Assembly (NCBI GenBank): GCA_963402885.1
Contig: OY727100.1
Coordinates: 7,861,501-7,925,500, forward strand
DNA from: Antedon bifida
Taxonomy: Eukaryota; Echinodermata; Crinoidea; Comatulida; Antedonidae
Length of the DNA: 64,000 nt
Direction of reading: 5' to 3'
Position numbers and translations under genes: made by a program. Shown in pieces: positions 36,240 through 48,100 of the stretch. Positions within the stretch are counted from its first letter, which is position 1. Each line of letters begins with the position of its first letter. The notes beneath the pieces were generated by a model. That model did no database searches, was not told the origin of the DNA, and saw nothing but the letters and a program-made list of their open reading frames with translations.

Positions 36240-37479
36240 TTCGATAGATGACTCTGGAACAGTTTTACGAAAGTGTACCTCTGAAAACAAAATGTGAATA
36301 AATAAATTCGCTTACAAAGCGTATTTTTAATGGATAGTTTACGCTTCAATTCGCATAATATATTTTTTTGATAATCATAAAAATTGTATTATCTTGTTTG
36401 AGTCGGGTCGAGACAAAAGTTACCAACATTAAGTAAATTAAAACACATTTTGTATACCCATAACTGGGTAATATACGTGACTCGAATATAAATTAGAACA
36501 TACAAAAAGAAATTTATCAATATTTAGTAGAATATTTTAATTCAAGTGTACTTAAACAACTTGTTTATTATACATACCTGGACAGTATGCCATCCGGTAA
36601 CTTAATATGAGAATTGAATAGACGTCGGATACTTCAAAGTGAAGGTTACATCGACGAATTCTAATTTTCTCTTCCATCCTTAATTCACCGTCACGATGTA
36701 CCCAGGAAACGCTTTTCTGCTAATTAACGACCGAAACGAAGGATGACGCAAACCGTACGTCAACATAGTTTTTGCGACGCGTTCAATTCAGGAAAAACAT
36801 TCGGACATTTCATTTACAGAAAAAAAAAATTGATTTTGTACCAATGGATATTTTATTAATTCTTTTATTCAATATACCATTTGACAGAAAAAAGGGGTTG
36901 TTGAATGGAGGTAATTCTCCACGTTTGCAGGGGTGGGAGAGGGGGTTTATTCAGAAGGGAGGGTAGGTCGTTGAACTCATAGTAGGCCTATAGGCCTACG
37001 CCTACCAAATCGTAATCAGTCCGATTGGAAATATTTCAGACACAAAGCAGATTTTCTGGGAGATGTCAGGGAATAAAAGGTGAAGATCAGGAATGCAAAG
37101 AAACAAATTGTAGGCCTATTGCTTACAAGTATAAAAGCCAGAATGTTTGTTATTCTTACATAATTAATACAACAGATAACATTAGCGATTCTACTGTGGT
37201 ACATAAATTATGTTACGTTCAAGCAGCGACTCTAATTAAATATATACAATATATTGGTTTTATATACAATGTCATTACAACCCATACATAGATCAACTAT
37301 TTTTGCATAAATTACCAACGGCTCTTGTGTGCGCATGTCGTCACAGCGAGAGTGCTTGTATCTTAGCGAAGGCCTAAATGTCTAACTCTACGTAAACACA
37401 TTAAGAAAACTGGTGCATTCTATCACCACTTCGAAAGTATAGGTTTGTATTGTAAACAATGTAAAATGGTTTAAATTTA

Positions 37480-38740
37480 TATGTTACTATATTATGATAA
37501 ACATGACAACCATCGTGTCTAGATTCATACTGCGCATGCTCTCCTTCACTCCGAAGGACGTCACATATCGTGGGCCTAGAGTCAGAACTGTCTATGTCCA
37601 AAACTGACGTTTTGAGAAAAAGAGGTTTCAAAGTTTGATTATGTCTTACAAATCAAAAAATCTAGGCTAAACAATAATACTCAAGAATTATGTTACTAAT
37701 ACTCAGTCAAAGTTGATGTTTGGGCCTCATACTTGTTCTTCCCTTGGGTGGGCCAAAAATCATCAAAAAATGGACATAACCAGTTCTGGTCGAAAAAAAA
37801 AATAACACAATGGACATAGTCAGTCAGACATAGTACTATTTTGGTTCATTTAAATAACAAAAATTCAACAAAGAAGTGAGAAACAACTTGAAAATGATAA
37901 TACGGAAGAGACAGCATGGACATCACCGCTGCATAAAGGAATCCAATGTAAAAGATATGTCTATGTCCCACAAAAATTTAAAAAAATCATGCCAGAACTG
38001 ACCATGTCCCAACATAGACAGTTCTGGCATAAATCAAAATCATATATATGGACATAGACTTAATTTACTTTGTCTAACGCCCCCTATTTTGAAGGGAGTG
38101 GACCTAGTCACTTCTGGCAGAGAAAGTATATCCAAGAACATAACTAATAGAGGGTCTAACTCATTTTTGCTCAAATTGGATATAGACAGGTTTGGCACTA
38201 AGCCCACGATATATCAGATCAGAAATATATATATTTGTCGATGTACTCCGAACCTGAAACACAGTGCAATGTTCGATTGAAATGCAAAGACGAAAGCAAT
38301 CAACCCGACTACGAACAGTCGTCGAACTTCTCAGTGTCAGGTCAGCTAACTCACTTTCCTTCAAGCAGGCTGGCCTGTTGCGTCCATAGATTTATTTCGA
38401 TGTGTAATATGTCTCTCTGAATATAATTAAAATAACGGGAACAAAAAAGTACAATACAGTATGGGCCTAAATAAAATAAGATGTTTATCAAAAGACATGC
38501 TTCCCTATATAAACAATGTATATTATTATTATAAGGTCCGGTGAACGGTTTGCAAAACCAATGGCACCATAAATGGCGAAATATGTCGGTACTTCATCTC
38601 TAAGTTCTGTTGAGTTACAGAATTATAGTAAGTTTCATAATAATCAATTCTCTACCTTTCTCACAAATAAAGTTGTAGGATCCATATAAACAGTTACGAT
38701 CCCCTCACAATGCTCTAATCATTATGACGCAATCTGCAGA
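37480..38740 (-). pseudogene. C-type lectin-PAN gene, copy C (broken)
   Basis: Only the 3' part is recognisable. The end of the second CTLD exon (about 38737-38656; LYGSYNFICEK before GTAGAG) contains a short insertion and a stop. The PAN exon starts at 38369 (CLKESELADLTLRSSTTV) and is cut near 38230 by the 642-base element at 37568-38209. It resumes at 37567 with CDVLRSEGEHAQYESRHDGC and shifts frame before the stop. No signal or first CTLD exon was found upstream. Confidence 0.75.
37568..38209. mobile_element. TA-flanked element inside the PAN exon of copy C
   Basis: Inverted ends around TCGTGGGC and GCCCACGA are flanked by TA. The interior carries several direct and inverted copies of CAGAACTGTCTATGTCC. 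The uninterrupted copy-B exon shows that this stretch is an insertion. Confidence 0.65.
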
Positions 38741-38998
38741 GTACCAAATAGAGATCCCAAAAGGGTCCTTACAGGGTTCATTCGGGCATATCCATATGGG
38801 TTATTTTAGAATCCTGTGGCAACTTTTTCCTGTATGGGCCAGCCTATGGAGAAGGCACCCTTTCCTGTACATAATTATTTTCGATGTGGGCTCTTCATAC
38901 AGTACCAAAGTGTTACAATTAATAAAGTTATATACATCCTGACTTATGGCGGCGCCCTACCGCACAGGGAAAACCGCGGATTACTCATTCTCAATCTC

Positions 38999-39021
38999 AA
39001 CACACACACACACACACACAC
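38999..39021. repeat. CA dinucleotide microsatellite
   Basis: A CACACA tract about 60 bases upstream of the CFDP1 start codon. Confidence 0.85.
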
Positions 39022-39081
39022 GTCACACACATACATAGCCAGCGAGAAATTTCGATCATAATCATAATAAAAGAAAGGATA

Positions 39082-39139
39082 ATGTCAGATTCAGAAAGTA
39101 ACTACGATTCTGGAGAGGATGATGATTACATACCTTCAG
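39082..39139 (+). CDS. CFDP1: CFDP1 exon 1
   Basis: Start codon, 19 acidic residues ending YIPS, and one base of the next codon before the donor GTATAA. YVPSGGE follows the same acidic stretch in human CFDP1, which supports this start. Confidence 0.9.
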
Positions 39140-42100
39140 GTATAATAATTAATCATAAATATATAATTAATCTTAAATAGGCCTGCTACTAGGCCTAGCC
39201 TAGCTAGGCCTAGGACTAGAGTTAGGGCTAACTAGAGAAGAGAGGGCCGTGCCGGTGGCATACTACTACTAGGCTAGCAAGGTCCTAGACTAGAGGCATA
39301 GTGAACCGGCGGGGAACAGACGATCGATTAACGCGGGACCGCGAACAATTGGCCCAACTGAAAGCATGAGACTGAAGACAGCCCTCTTTGACAAATAAGT
39401 GATGTTTTGTGAGTTGAAGCTTACGAATGAAAAGTTTAACAATATTTTAACTAATTTATTTTAACTTGCTTCTGGAAATAACATTTACCACCTAGCTAGG
39501 CCTTAGAGAGAATGAAATTGTATAGATTGTCAGACGATCAAGCCCACTCGGATAAGTGGGCCCATTTCAAGACGATCGGGTAATAACTGTGTGGGTGTTT
39601 AGACAACCCATTCTAAAAATGGAGAAAAACGATCAGGCCACCAACGCAAATGAATTAGATTTCTAATAACTGGAACCAGATACACATCCCTACACATTAA
39701 TCTTGTTATCACATATATTATAAATGAGGACACACTAATTTAAAATGTTTAAAATATAATTCATTAATTGTTTAGCTTATGTAGTTAACCGTAAAACCTT
39801 GAAAAGAAACCCTAGGCCTATTTGGTTTGCAAAAGTAATTAAGAAAAGAAGCCCTTCTCAATATCAAGCCCACTGCTACTGGCTTTTCAAAAATCAAGAT
39901 AGATTGTAAGTGAAGTCGAAGGAATATAATGCAATTTTATGATGCACTATGCAACCCCCGCACTTGTCTGATGTGCATTATACCTATCAGTTTTTTAACT
40001 TCTTGCTACGGCCTTGAATCTCAAAAAGAAGCTCACCCAGAGTCCTAAAAAAGAAGCCCATGTGCTTCTTTGGGAGGTTTTACGGTATTTCAACCCAATT
40101 GACATTTTGCAAATCAATTTGATTTTTGTGTTTGTAAATGACATTCAGGAAGCCAATTGGCCGATCGGCCAATCGAAAGTCAGTCACTGATTGTGTCGCA
40201 ACCATATATGAAACCTTTGATAGTAGAGCTCAGCGTCCTGTTGTTAGATTGCCTCTGAATTGTCACTGATTTTGAAATCAGTTAAAAAAAATACAGGTTT
40301 TTGGAATGCATAATTTGTGATCATGTGTCCTCATTATGAAAAAGATATTTTTTACCACAAAATTCTTATGGAATATGTTTTTTAAACACATTGTGTGATG
40401 ATGAAGATACATACAAATTAACAAAACTACTGAAAGTTTTAATTATTTTCATCTTTTTATAAAAAAAATACACAAATAAATGTTGTGAAAACTTGGCGTA
40501 CAAAAATCGATAAATAAAACACTATACAATTTAATATGGCACATACAGTTGAAAATTGAAAACAAATTCAAAATAACCTAAACTTGGTGTACAGTGGAGA
40601 CAATCATTTAAAAAAGAAATTATTTGTCCTAAAGCCAGTAGTACCAGGTACCGTATATGAAGTTCAACATTTGTTATATATGTACCAGGTATATATGCAG
40701 TGAAAAGGTAAAAATAAAACCTGATTTTGATATCAGGATCTATTAAAGTTTTTATCTTATTGCAAGATTCTCATTGGGTTTATTATCAACAACAACAAAA
40801 GAACAGAACTTTAAAAAGCTGAAAATGGCAAAATGTTATGATCTAAAATGTTTATCATTGCAGACGATCAAAGTGATGATAATGATGTGAAATATTCAAG
40901 TATTAAAGGTATTGCAGATGCAGATACAGAAAATATTGCACTGGTGAGAAAAAAGAAAAAAAAGAACAGCAACAAATCCTTTAGGTTTGTAAATAAATTT
41001 ATCCATACATGTGTGTGGCTCTAGTGTATACACATCAACTTTTATGGCATCATTCTATTCTTTAATATGTCTACTTTATAAATTCTCTTCATGAAGTTTT
41101 AACAATATATTTATGATGGTTTTATTTTTACAGAAAAAAGGGAATAAATGCAGATGATGATTCAGAGAATAGTGAGGAAGAAGAAATATTGGATGTGGAA
41201 ATGAAACAGAAAGATGATTTAGAATACAAGTTGGGAAGAGTTGACAACATAGACAAAAAAACTGATGAAAAAACGAAAGAAAGGGCTGATGACCTGTGGA
41301 ATAGCTTTTTGAAAGATGTGGGACAGCCATCTGATAAGAAAGTAAGAGAGTCACTCTCAGTACTAAATACTGTAAACATAAAAATGTCTTTTTTGTCAGT
41401 TGGTTTTCATGTGTTCTAAATTGTTTGTTTGCTATTTCCATAGTAAAATTTTGTTGTAGTCATTTATATTTTGTTTTGCAGAAGGAAAGTGTCGTTACAA
41501 CATCTAGCACTACCGTAAAGGATGTTCCGAAATACAAAGCAGAAAGCGTGGTTACTGTCACAAAACTGTTTGATTTTGCTGGTGAAACAATAGAGTAAGC
41601 AATACTCTTATATCTTGTTTTGGTTACTATGTAGAAACACCCATTGGAGTCATGACATTTGTCATAGGCCCACTTAATTGTATTATTATTATTATTTGGT
41701 TGTTGTTCATGCAGAGTAAAAGAAGAAGTTAAAGCAAAGGAGGCAGACAAATACCAAAAAACAACTGCAGAGCTAAATAAACCAACCACAAGCAGTCTGG
41801 GGTACGTTGTTGTTTAACAGTAGCTATTATTAGTCAAGATATATTATCGCCCTGAAAAGCACATTTTTGTTGTTGAATATGCCATTTTTAATGTCAGATA
41901 ATAGTTATTTACTTGAAAAAAATTGTCAGACACTGAGACAATGAATAAATTTAGGTCATTTTTTTTCTATGAAAGTGAATAATTTTATTAAACTGCAAAA
42001 TGGCCTATTCAAAGTCTGATTTTATTATCCTAATTTTTTACATTTTGGCTGAAAACAATCCACACTCCACATGGGCATCCATGGTGTCATTGGAAAGAGA

Positions 42101-45100
42101 ATTTTATACTGATCATTTTATTCTATTACATATCAGAAAATGCATATAATTATTTAGCAATTAAACAAATCATATGACCAATAAAGGTCAAAAGAGCAAA
42201 ATCTAATATCACCAAATACTGTACTGGAATTAATGGATAGCTTTTTTTATTTTGAATACAGTTTTTAAAATCTGTCCAATTTTTGTCAGTACTTTGTCAT
42301 AATTTTTCAATTATGTTATATTTCATTATACTGTATATCGTATTTATGTAGTAAAGTAGGTTTATAACATATGTTGTATCCTTCAGTAATCTTCCAAACT
42401 TGACAGACCACACCCAACCTAATAATCATAGGGTGTTATTGGAAAAAGTACACTAGGCCTATATATGAACATAGTCTACTGCATTACACTTACAGGACTA
42501 TTAAGAGTACTAAAAAAAAAGAAGCAAATTGGCTGCTTTTCAAGGTTTTACAGTATAATGATATAATACTACTATGTAATATGTACCAAGTTCAAAATCA
42601 TGTGTATTGTGTTAAGTTTGTCAAACTACATAACATGTCTATCCAGAATCTCAATCTCTTATTTTGAACCTATAAAATACTGTGCAAAATCAGGACGAAC
42701 CAATTAATCCTTAAACAGAAGAAATTAGTTTCCATTGGCTTTAGCTCTATTTTAAAGAAACACAGGAAATCGAATATTTGCACTATTACAGTGAACTTTG
42801 AAGTTTTAAAGGGTTCCCAACAAAATAAATTTCCCTCGAATTAACCCAAAATCATATTGCCATATAAAGATCAGTGTTTAGTCCTCTTGCCATTCAAAGA
42901 TGAAGAAGCTTTTTAACGTCTACCATCTTTTCATTTATTATGATTTTAGTTAATTATTGTAATTTAAATAGTGATAGTAGAATAATTAATCAAACTATAC
43001 ATTTGACAGAGATGTTAGTGCACGAAACACCTGTGTCAAGCAGTTAATTGCACAGCGAAACGGGTAAATGCTGATATCACTGTTATAAAACCATAACAAG
43101 TTTTACCAAAAATGTTAACGAAGCGTCAAATCAATATTAACAAAATCCATATTATTTATCTTTACTGATGGAGACCAGGGGCGGATTGCAATAAAGGTCT
43201 TAACCGTGGTCTTAGACTTAAGCCCAAGATGAAACCCTTAGCAACGATGGTCTTAGATTTAAGACCATTGCAATAAGAAATCTTAGTCTTAGAATTTCAG
43301 CGCCGTGGTCTTAGATTCTAAGCCTCCTCTAGGCAGGCTTACTCTAACCGCGCGACGCGAGCGCTCCTAGGCTAGCTAGTAATATCATGGCGAAATTAAC
43401 TTCTTTAAATACTGCTTTGAATTGATTTTATGATACTAGTGTAGAAAAGGGGTATTGAACTATTGAACATGTGTATTATTATTTTTATCTACCAATTGTT
43501 TCAATGGATACAATCTATATAGGCCCACACCTACCTGACGAGTAAAAGCTATTAGCGATCTACAACCGCACCAACATATTCTCCATACGCGGCCTAGCGC
43601 TACACTATTTTGATCAAGAAAAGACTACATATAGTAGCATATTTAAAATTTATTTTTTGGAAATATTTGTTTGTAAACTTTAAACATGTATTAATTAACC
43701 AATATTTACTATCAAATTAATTATTTGCTAAAATCTCCTAGTATTTATGTAATCGTAATGCTATTGAATAGGCAGTGTGTCCATTCATGCATTAAAATGG
43801 CCTCAATATGTCCTACTGAGGAGCTTGTCGCTACTCCTTATTGTTAAATTACTCTATTTGCACTTGTTGGTATAGCACCCTCTTTTGTCCGTAACTATAG
43901 GCTGGTTTGATTGTTTGCAATTCTTTACTAATAAAGTCTCAGTTAAAACCGCTATATTGCAATCGACTTTGCTGAGAGGCTTAACTAAGACTTTCGCGAG
44001 GGGCTTAGGGCTTAGATCTAAGCCTAAGACAAAGTCTTTATATTGCAATCCGCCCCTGTTATGTTGTAGAAAATGTATATAATTGGAAAATTATGACAAA
44101 ACATAGATGAAAATCGGACATACATTGGTACAACTGTATTCAGAATTTAAAAAGCTATCTAACGATACCAAACAGTACAGTATTTGTTAAAATTAGATGT
44201 TGACCTTTTGACCTTTATTTATCACATGCTAAATAACTACAGTATAAACGATGCATTTTCTGATATGGGTGTAATGGAATAAAATAATCAGTATCAAATT
44301 CTCTTTCCAATGACACCTTGGATGCCTATGTTTTAGTGTGCAATGTTAATTTGGGGAAACCCTGCTATTCCATGATTTTGACATCCTAATGAATACCTGC
44401 GCAAAGTTTCAGAATGTTATTACAATTTGAAGGATTGGTTCACTCTTATGTCAACTTAAAGGAACCAGTGTGCGAGATCTGAAACTGTAACTAATCGTGG
44501 TTACCATACCGTGCATGGTTTGTAGTTGCAAAAGGAAACAGTGTGTGAGAGTACTTGCGTCGAAATCAAACTAATCTGTTCACAGTTACCATACAGCACA
44601 CACGACCGTATTCAAATGTATAACTGTAGTGTTAGTTGTATTTAAAAAAAATTCCTTTCAGTTCAAGAAAAATAGAACATGTTCAACTTAACTTTCAACA
44701 TATTTTGATTTCTGGTCAATGTTCTTGGATCAATGTCGACACAGTTGAGTTACAAATTTGATGTCACCAGAGAATTTAAATACAAAACTTTTATCGTTAC
44801 AGAATAAAGCGGTCACAGGGAGGTCTTGGAAATCTGCTGAACACACTAACTAAGAAACCTAAAATAAGTACCCTTGTAAGTTTATGATTAGTTGAGGTGT
44901 CTGGGCTTGTAATTTGTATTGGTAGCATCTCCAGTTTTTGTGAAGAATTGTGAAGACATTTGGTCCAGTTTTTTTTTGACAGTAAAATGGACGTGTTCAA
45001 CTTTGAGGCATTTTAATAGTCTACAGAGAAAAGGGACACATTTATTGATGTTGTGTATTGTACAAATAATGAATGTTATGAGTGAAAGCAATGGGGAATA

Positions 45101-48100
45101 TAACCAAAATAAATAACATCCAACTTTCTCAAAAGTGCTACATAACATTTATTTCTATATAACATGTGACCCACAATTGTCCAATCAAATGACAAGAATT
45201 TACTTAGGTGTGTTATAAAATTAGAATCCAAATTATAGAAGTTTATTGAAAGACACTTAGATGAACATCATTCATCACTGGTTTTCAAATGTTATTTTCT
45301 ATAAATGATAAAAGTTTGAATCACCGAGTCTTTATACATATGCATGTTCCAATAAAGTAGTGTAGATTATACAATGTACACTTTATTGTTTAGATAAGTG
45401 CTGATTCATTAATCTACTTATTTTCTTAGGAAAAATCCAAACTAGACTGGAATTCATTCAAACAACAAGAAGGTATTGAGGAGGATCTCAAACTGCACAA
45501 CAAAGGCAAAAATGGGTAGGACAATTTTATTTTTCAAAAATTCATATTAATATTTCTTCTAACAAATTACAAAAACAAAAATGTAGAAGTATTGCTGATT
45601 ATATAGTTTGTGAATGCAACTGAATGATAACATTCTAAATAATAATACTACTAACAATCATAATTAAAATTAAATTTTCCAAATACTGTACTATAAAATT
45701 AAAGAAATGTTTCTTAACATGTTCATTATTACACTAAAAAAAACTAAATATGTTAGTTTTATTGTTTAATTGATCTTAAACTTAAATTAAATGATCTTCA
45801 ATTAATTTATATGATTGAATCAAAGGTTTTTGGATGGTATCAAATAAACAGGCACATCACTAGACTATTTATGGAGACCTAATTTGCCTCCAACATAAAT
45901 TATATCCTACATCCATTATTCATAAATGTATTATTTATTTCACCATACAGTTAAAGTAGTTAACTTTGACAAAAAACCACAGCATTTCTGCCTCTTATCC
46001 TATCCATCACAGCGCTTGTTTACCAAAAATTACTGTAATAACAAACCCTGTCAAGTGCCATGGTCTCTTTGTACCATGGTGGTCATTCAACAAATCCACA
46101 TCTCACCGCAAAAAAACATTACTGTATCTACTATCCAAGAGCACCACAGCTTAAAATGTTTACAAGCTCATTTATAGCATCAACTCCAACATACGTAAAT
46201 AGTAACAATTTTGAACTAGATTTGAACTCGTCACTACGGACGAGTTAGGTTATCCGCAGCGCAAAAGCCACGCGCACGACATAAGTTAGAATATTGCGCA
46301 CAGAAAAACGATTATGCCATTGAAAAAGTGTTAGTGCCCCCTCTATTTTGCTTCACGTCTAAGTATATACGGTATACACTATATACTGTATACGTACTAC
46401 ATACAGTGCAGAATAGGTGAAAATAAGTGACCAAAGTTATTGACGCTTTTGAACATGATGACGTCATCACAATTTTAAAAATGGTAAATCATGTAAAAGA
46501 TAATTGATTGACCTAGACAATATTACAAAATTGAGGAAAATGGAATATGGATAAGTAGAGATGCGCTCTATTAAATGTGATGAGCTATGACGAAAGAGAC
46601 AAAAATCCTATATTTGATATTGGAGTGGCCATACGATGACGTCACAATGTCCGGTTAGCCAAATGGATGCATGATTCTATATCTACAACTCATTTACTTT
46701 CAGAATATGTAAAAAAAAATAAAATTGACCATGTAGTTTAGAATCTATGACTGTTTAAAAAAAGGTATAATTTTGACAAATTTTTGAAATTGTTTATCAA
46801 AAACGCGCGCAAATTGTTCAATTCTACGTGCTCGTATGACGTGATTTTAAGTCGAAATTGTTTGAAAGTTGGTAAAATTACTAGAAAAGGCTGAAAAAAC
46901 AAAAATCAAGCAAAAAACACATGTTTTTGCCCTACGTGCGCACGCGCGCGTAAAAATATTGCGCACGCGTGGGAATTTTTGAAATGCTCAAAATGACATG
47001 AAACGCGTAGAAAGTTGATTAGAAATGGATTTTTCGCAATTTGAAATTTTAAACGCGCGTGCGCGCGTAACTTTCTGCGCAACCTGCCATTTTTAATCCA
47101 TAGAAAGTTTGCGCTTGATATGACTTAAATTTTCACCAAGTTTCAATACAAAATGACCTTTGGTTTTTAATCTGTGATCAATCATTGAAATTCATAAAAT
47201 TGCGCGTAACTTACGCTGCGCAACTCCGAAATCGTCGAAAAGCTTGGCTGCACATCTACAGCTATAGGTTAATCTTATGACAAAGTTATACAATCTTATG
47301 TTGTCCAGAAGATAGAGATACGCTGCTAACAAAATTCGTGGAAAGAAAGAAGAATAAGATAGAAAAACTAGATTTGAACTCGTCACTTTGACGAGTTCGG
47401 GTTATCCGCGCAAACGCAACATGCACATACTTAACTATATGAACCTCGACAATTATTATGCCATCCTATGACATGAAATAAATATGTTTACAGTGCTGAA
47501 TTGTACCTATTATGTAGCATACAGCATATTACAGTATTTTACAGAATAAACTGTATATGTTATATACAGTGTAGCATAGACGAAATTACGAGACCCATCT
47601 TTTAAATGCAATTATTAACATGATGACGTCATCAAATTGACATATAAAATAACAATTTTAGAAGATAATTATCTAATTAATTACATTAATACAAATTTGA
47701 AAAATTTTGGGCACGTAAAAGTGAGATGCGCTCTCGTTTAAACGCAATGAACTTTTACGCAAGAGATGTAAATGTGACTTTTTTAATTCAACTGGCCATA
47801 TGATGACGTCACAACATCTGATTGGCAAAATATTTACATGAATTCGTATCTACAATCCAATAGCTTCCAGAAAACATTTTAATCATGATTATCACTTTTT
47901 ATTCTGACGAGCTATAACAGATTGAAATTTACTGTAAAGATGAAAATAGGTGACCCACGTTATTTACATTTTTAGGCACGATGACGTCATAAAAATTAAA
48001 ATATTTTTAATTCATGCGAAAGATAGTTGATTGACGTAGACAGTATTAAAATATCTGAGGAAATGGAATACGTATAAGCGAGATGCGCTCTATTTAATGT

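Noticed and set aside
36073-36297. Plus-strand open frame at the lectin leader
   Set aside because: Antisense of the signal-peptide exon of lectin copy B.
41076-41441. 121-codon minus-strand open frame
   Set aside because: Antisense shadow of CFDP1 exon 3; the plus-strand exon is conserved and correctly spliced.
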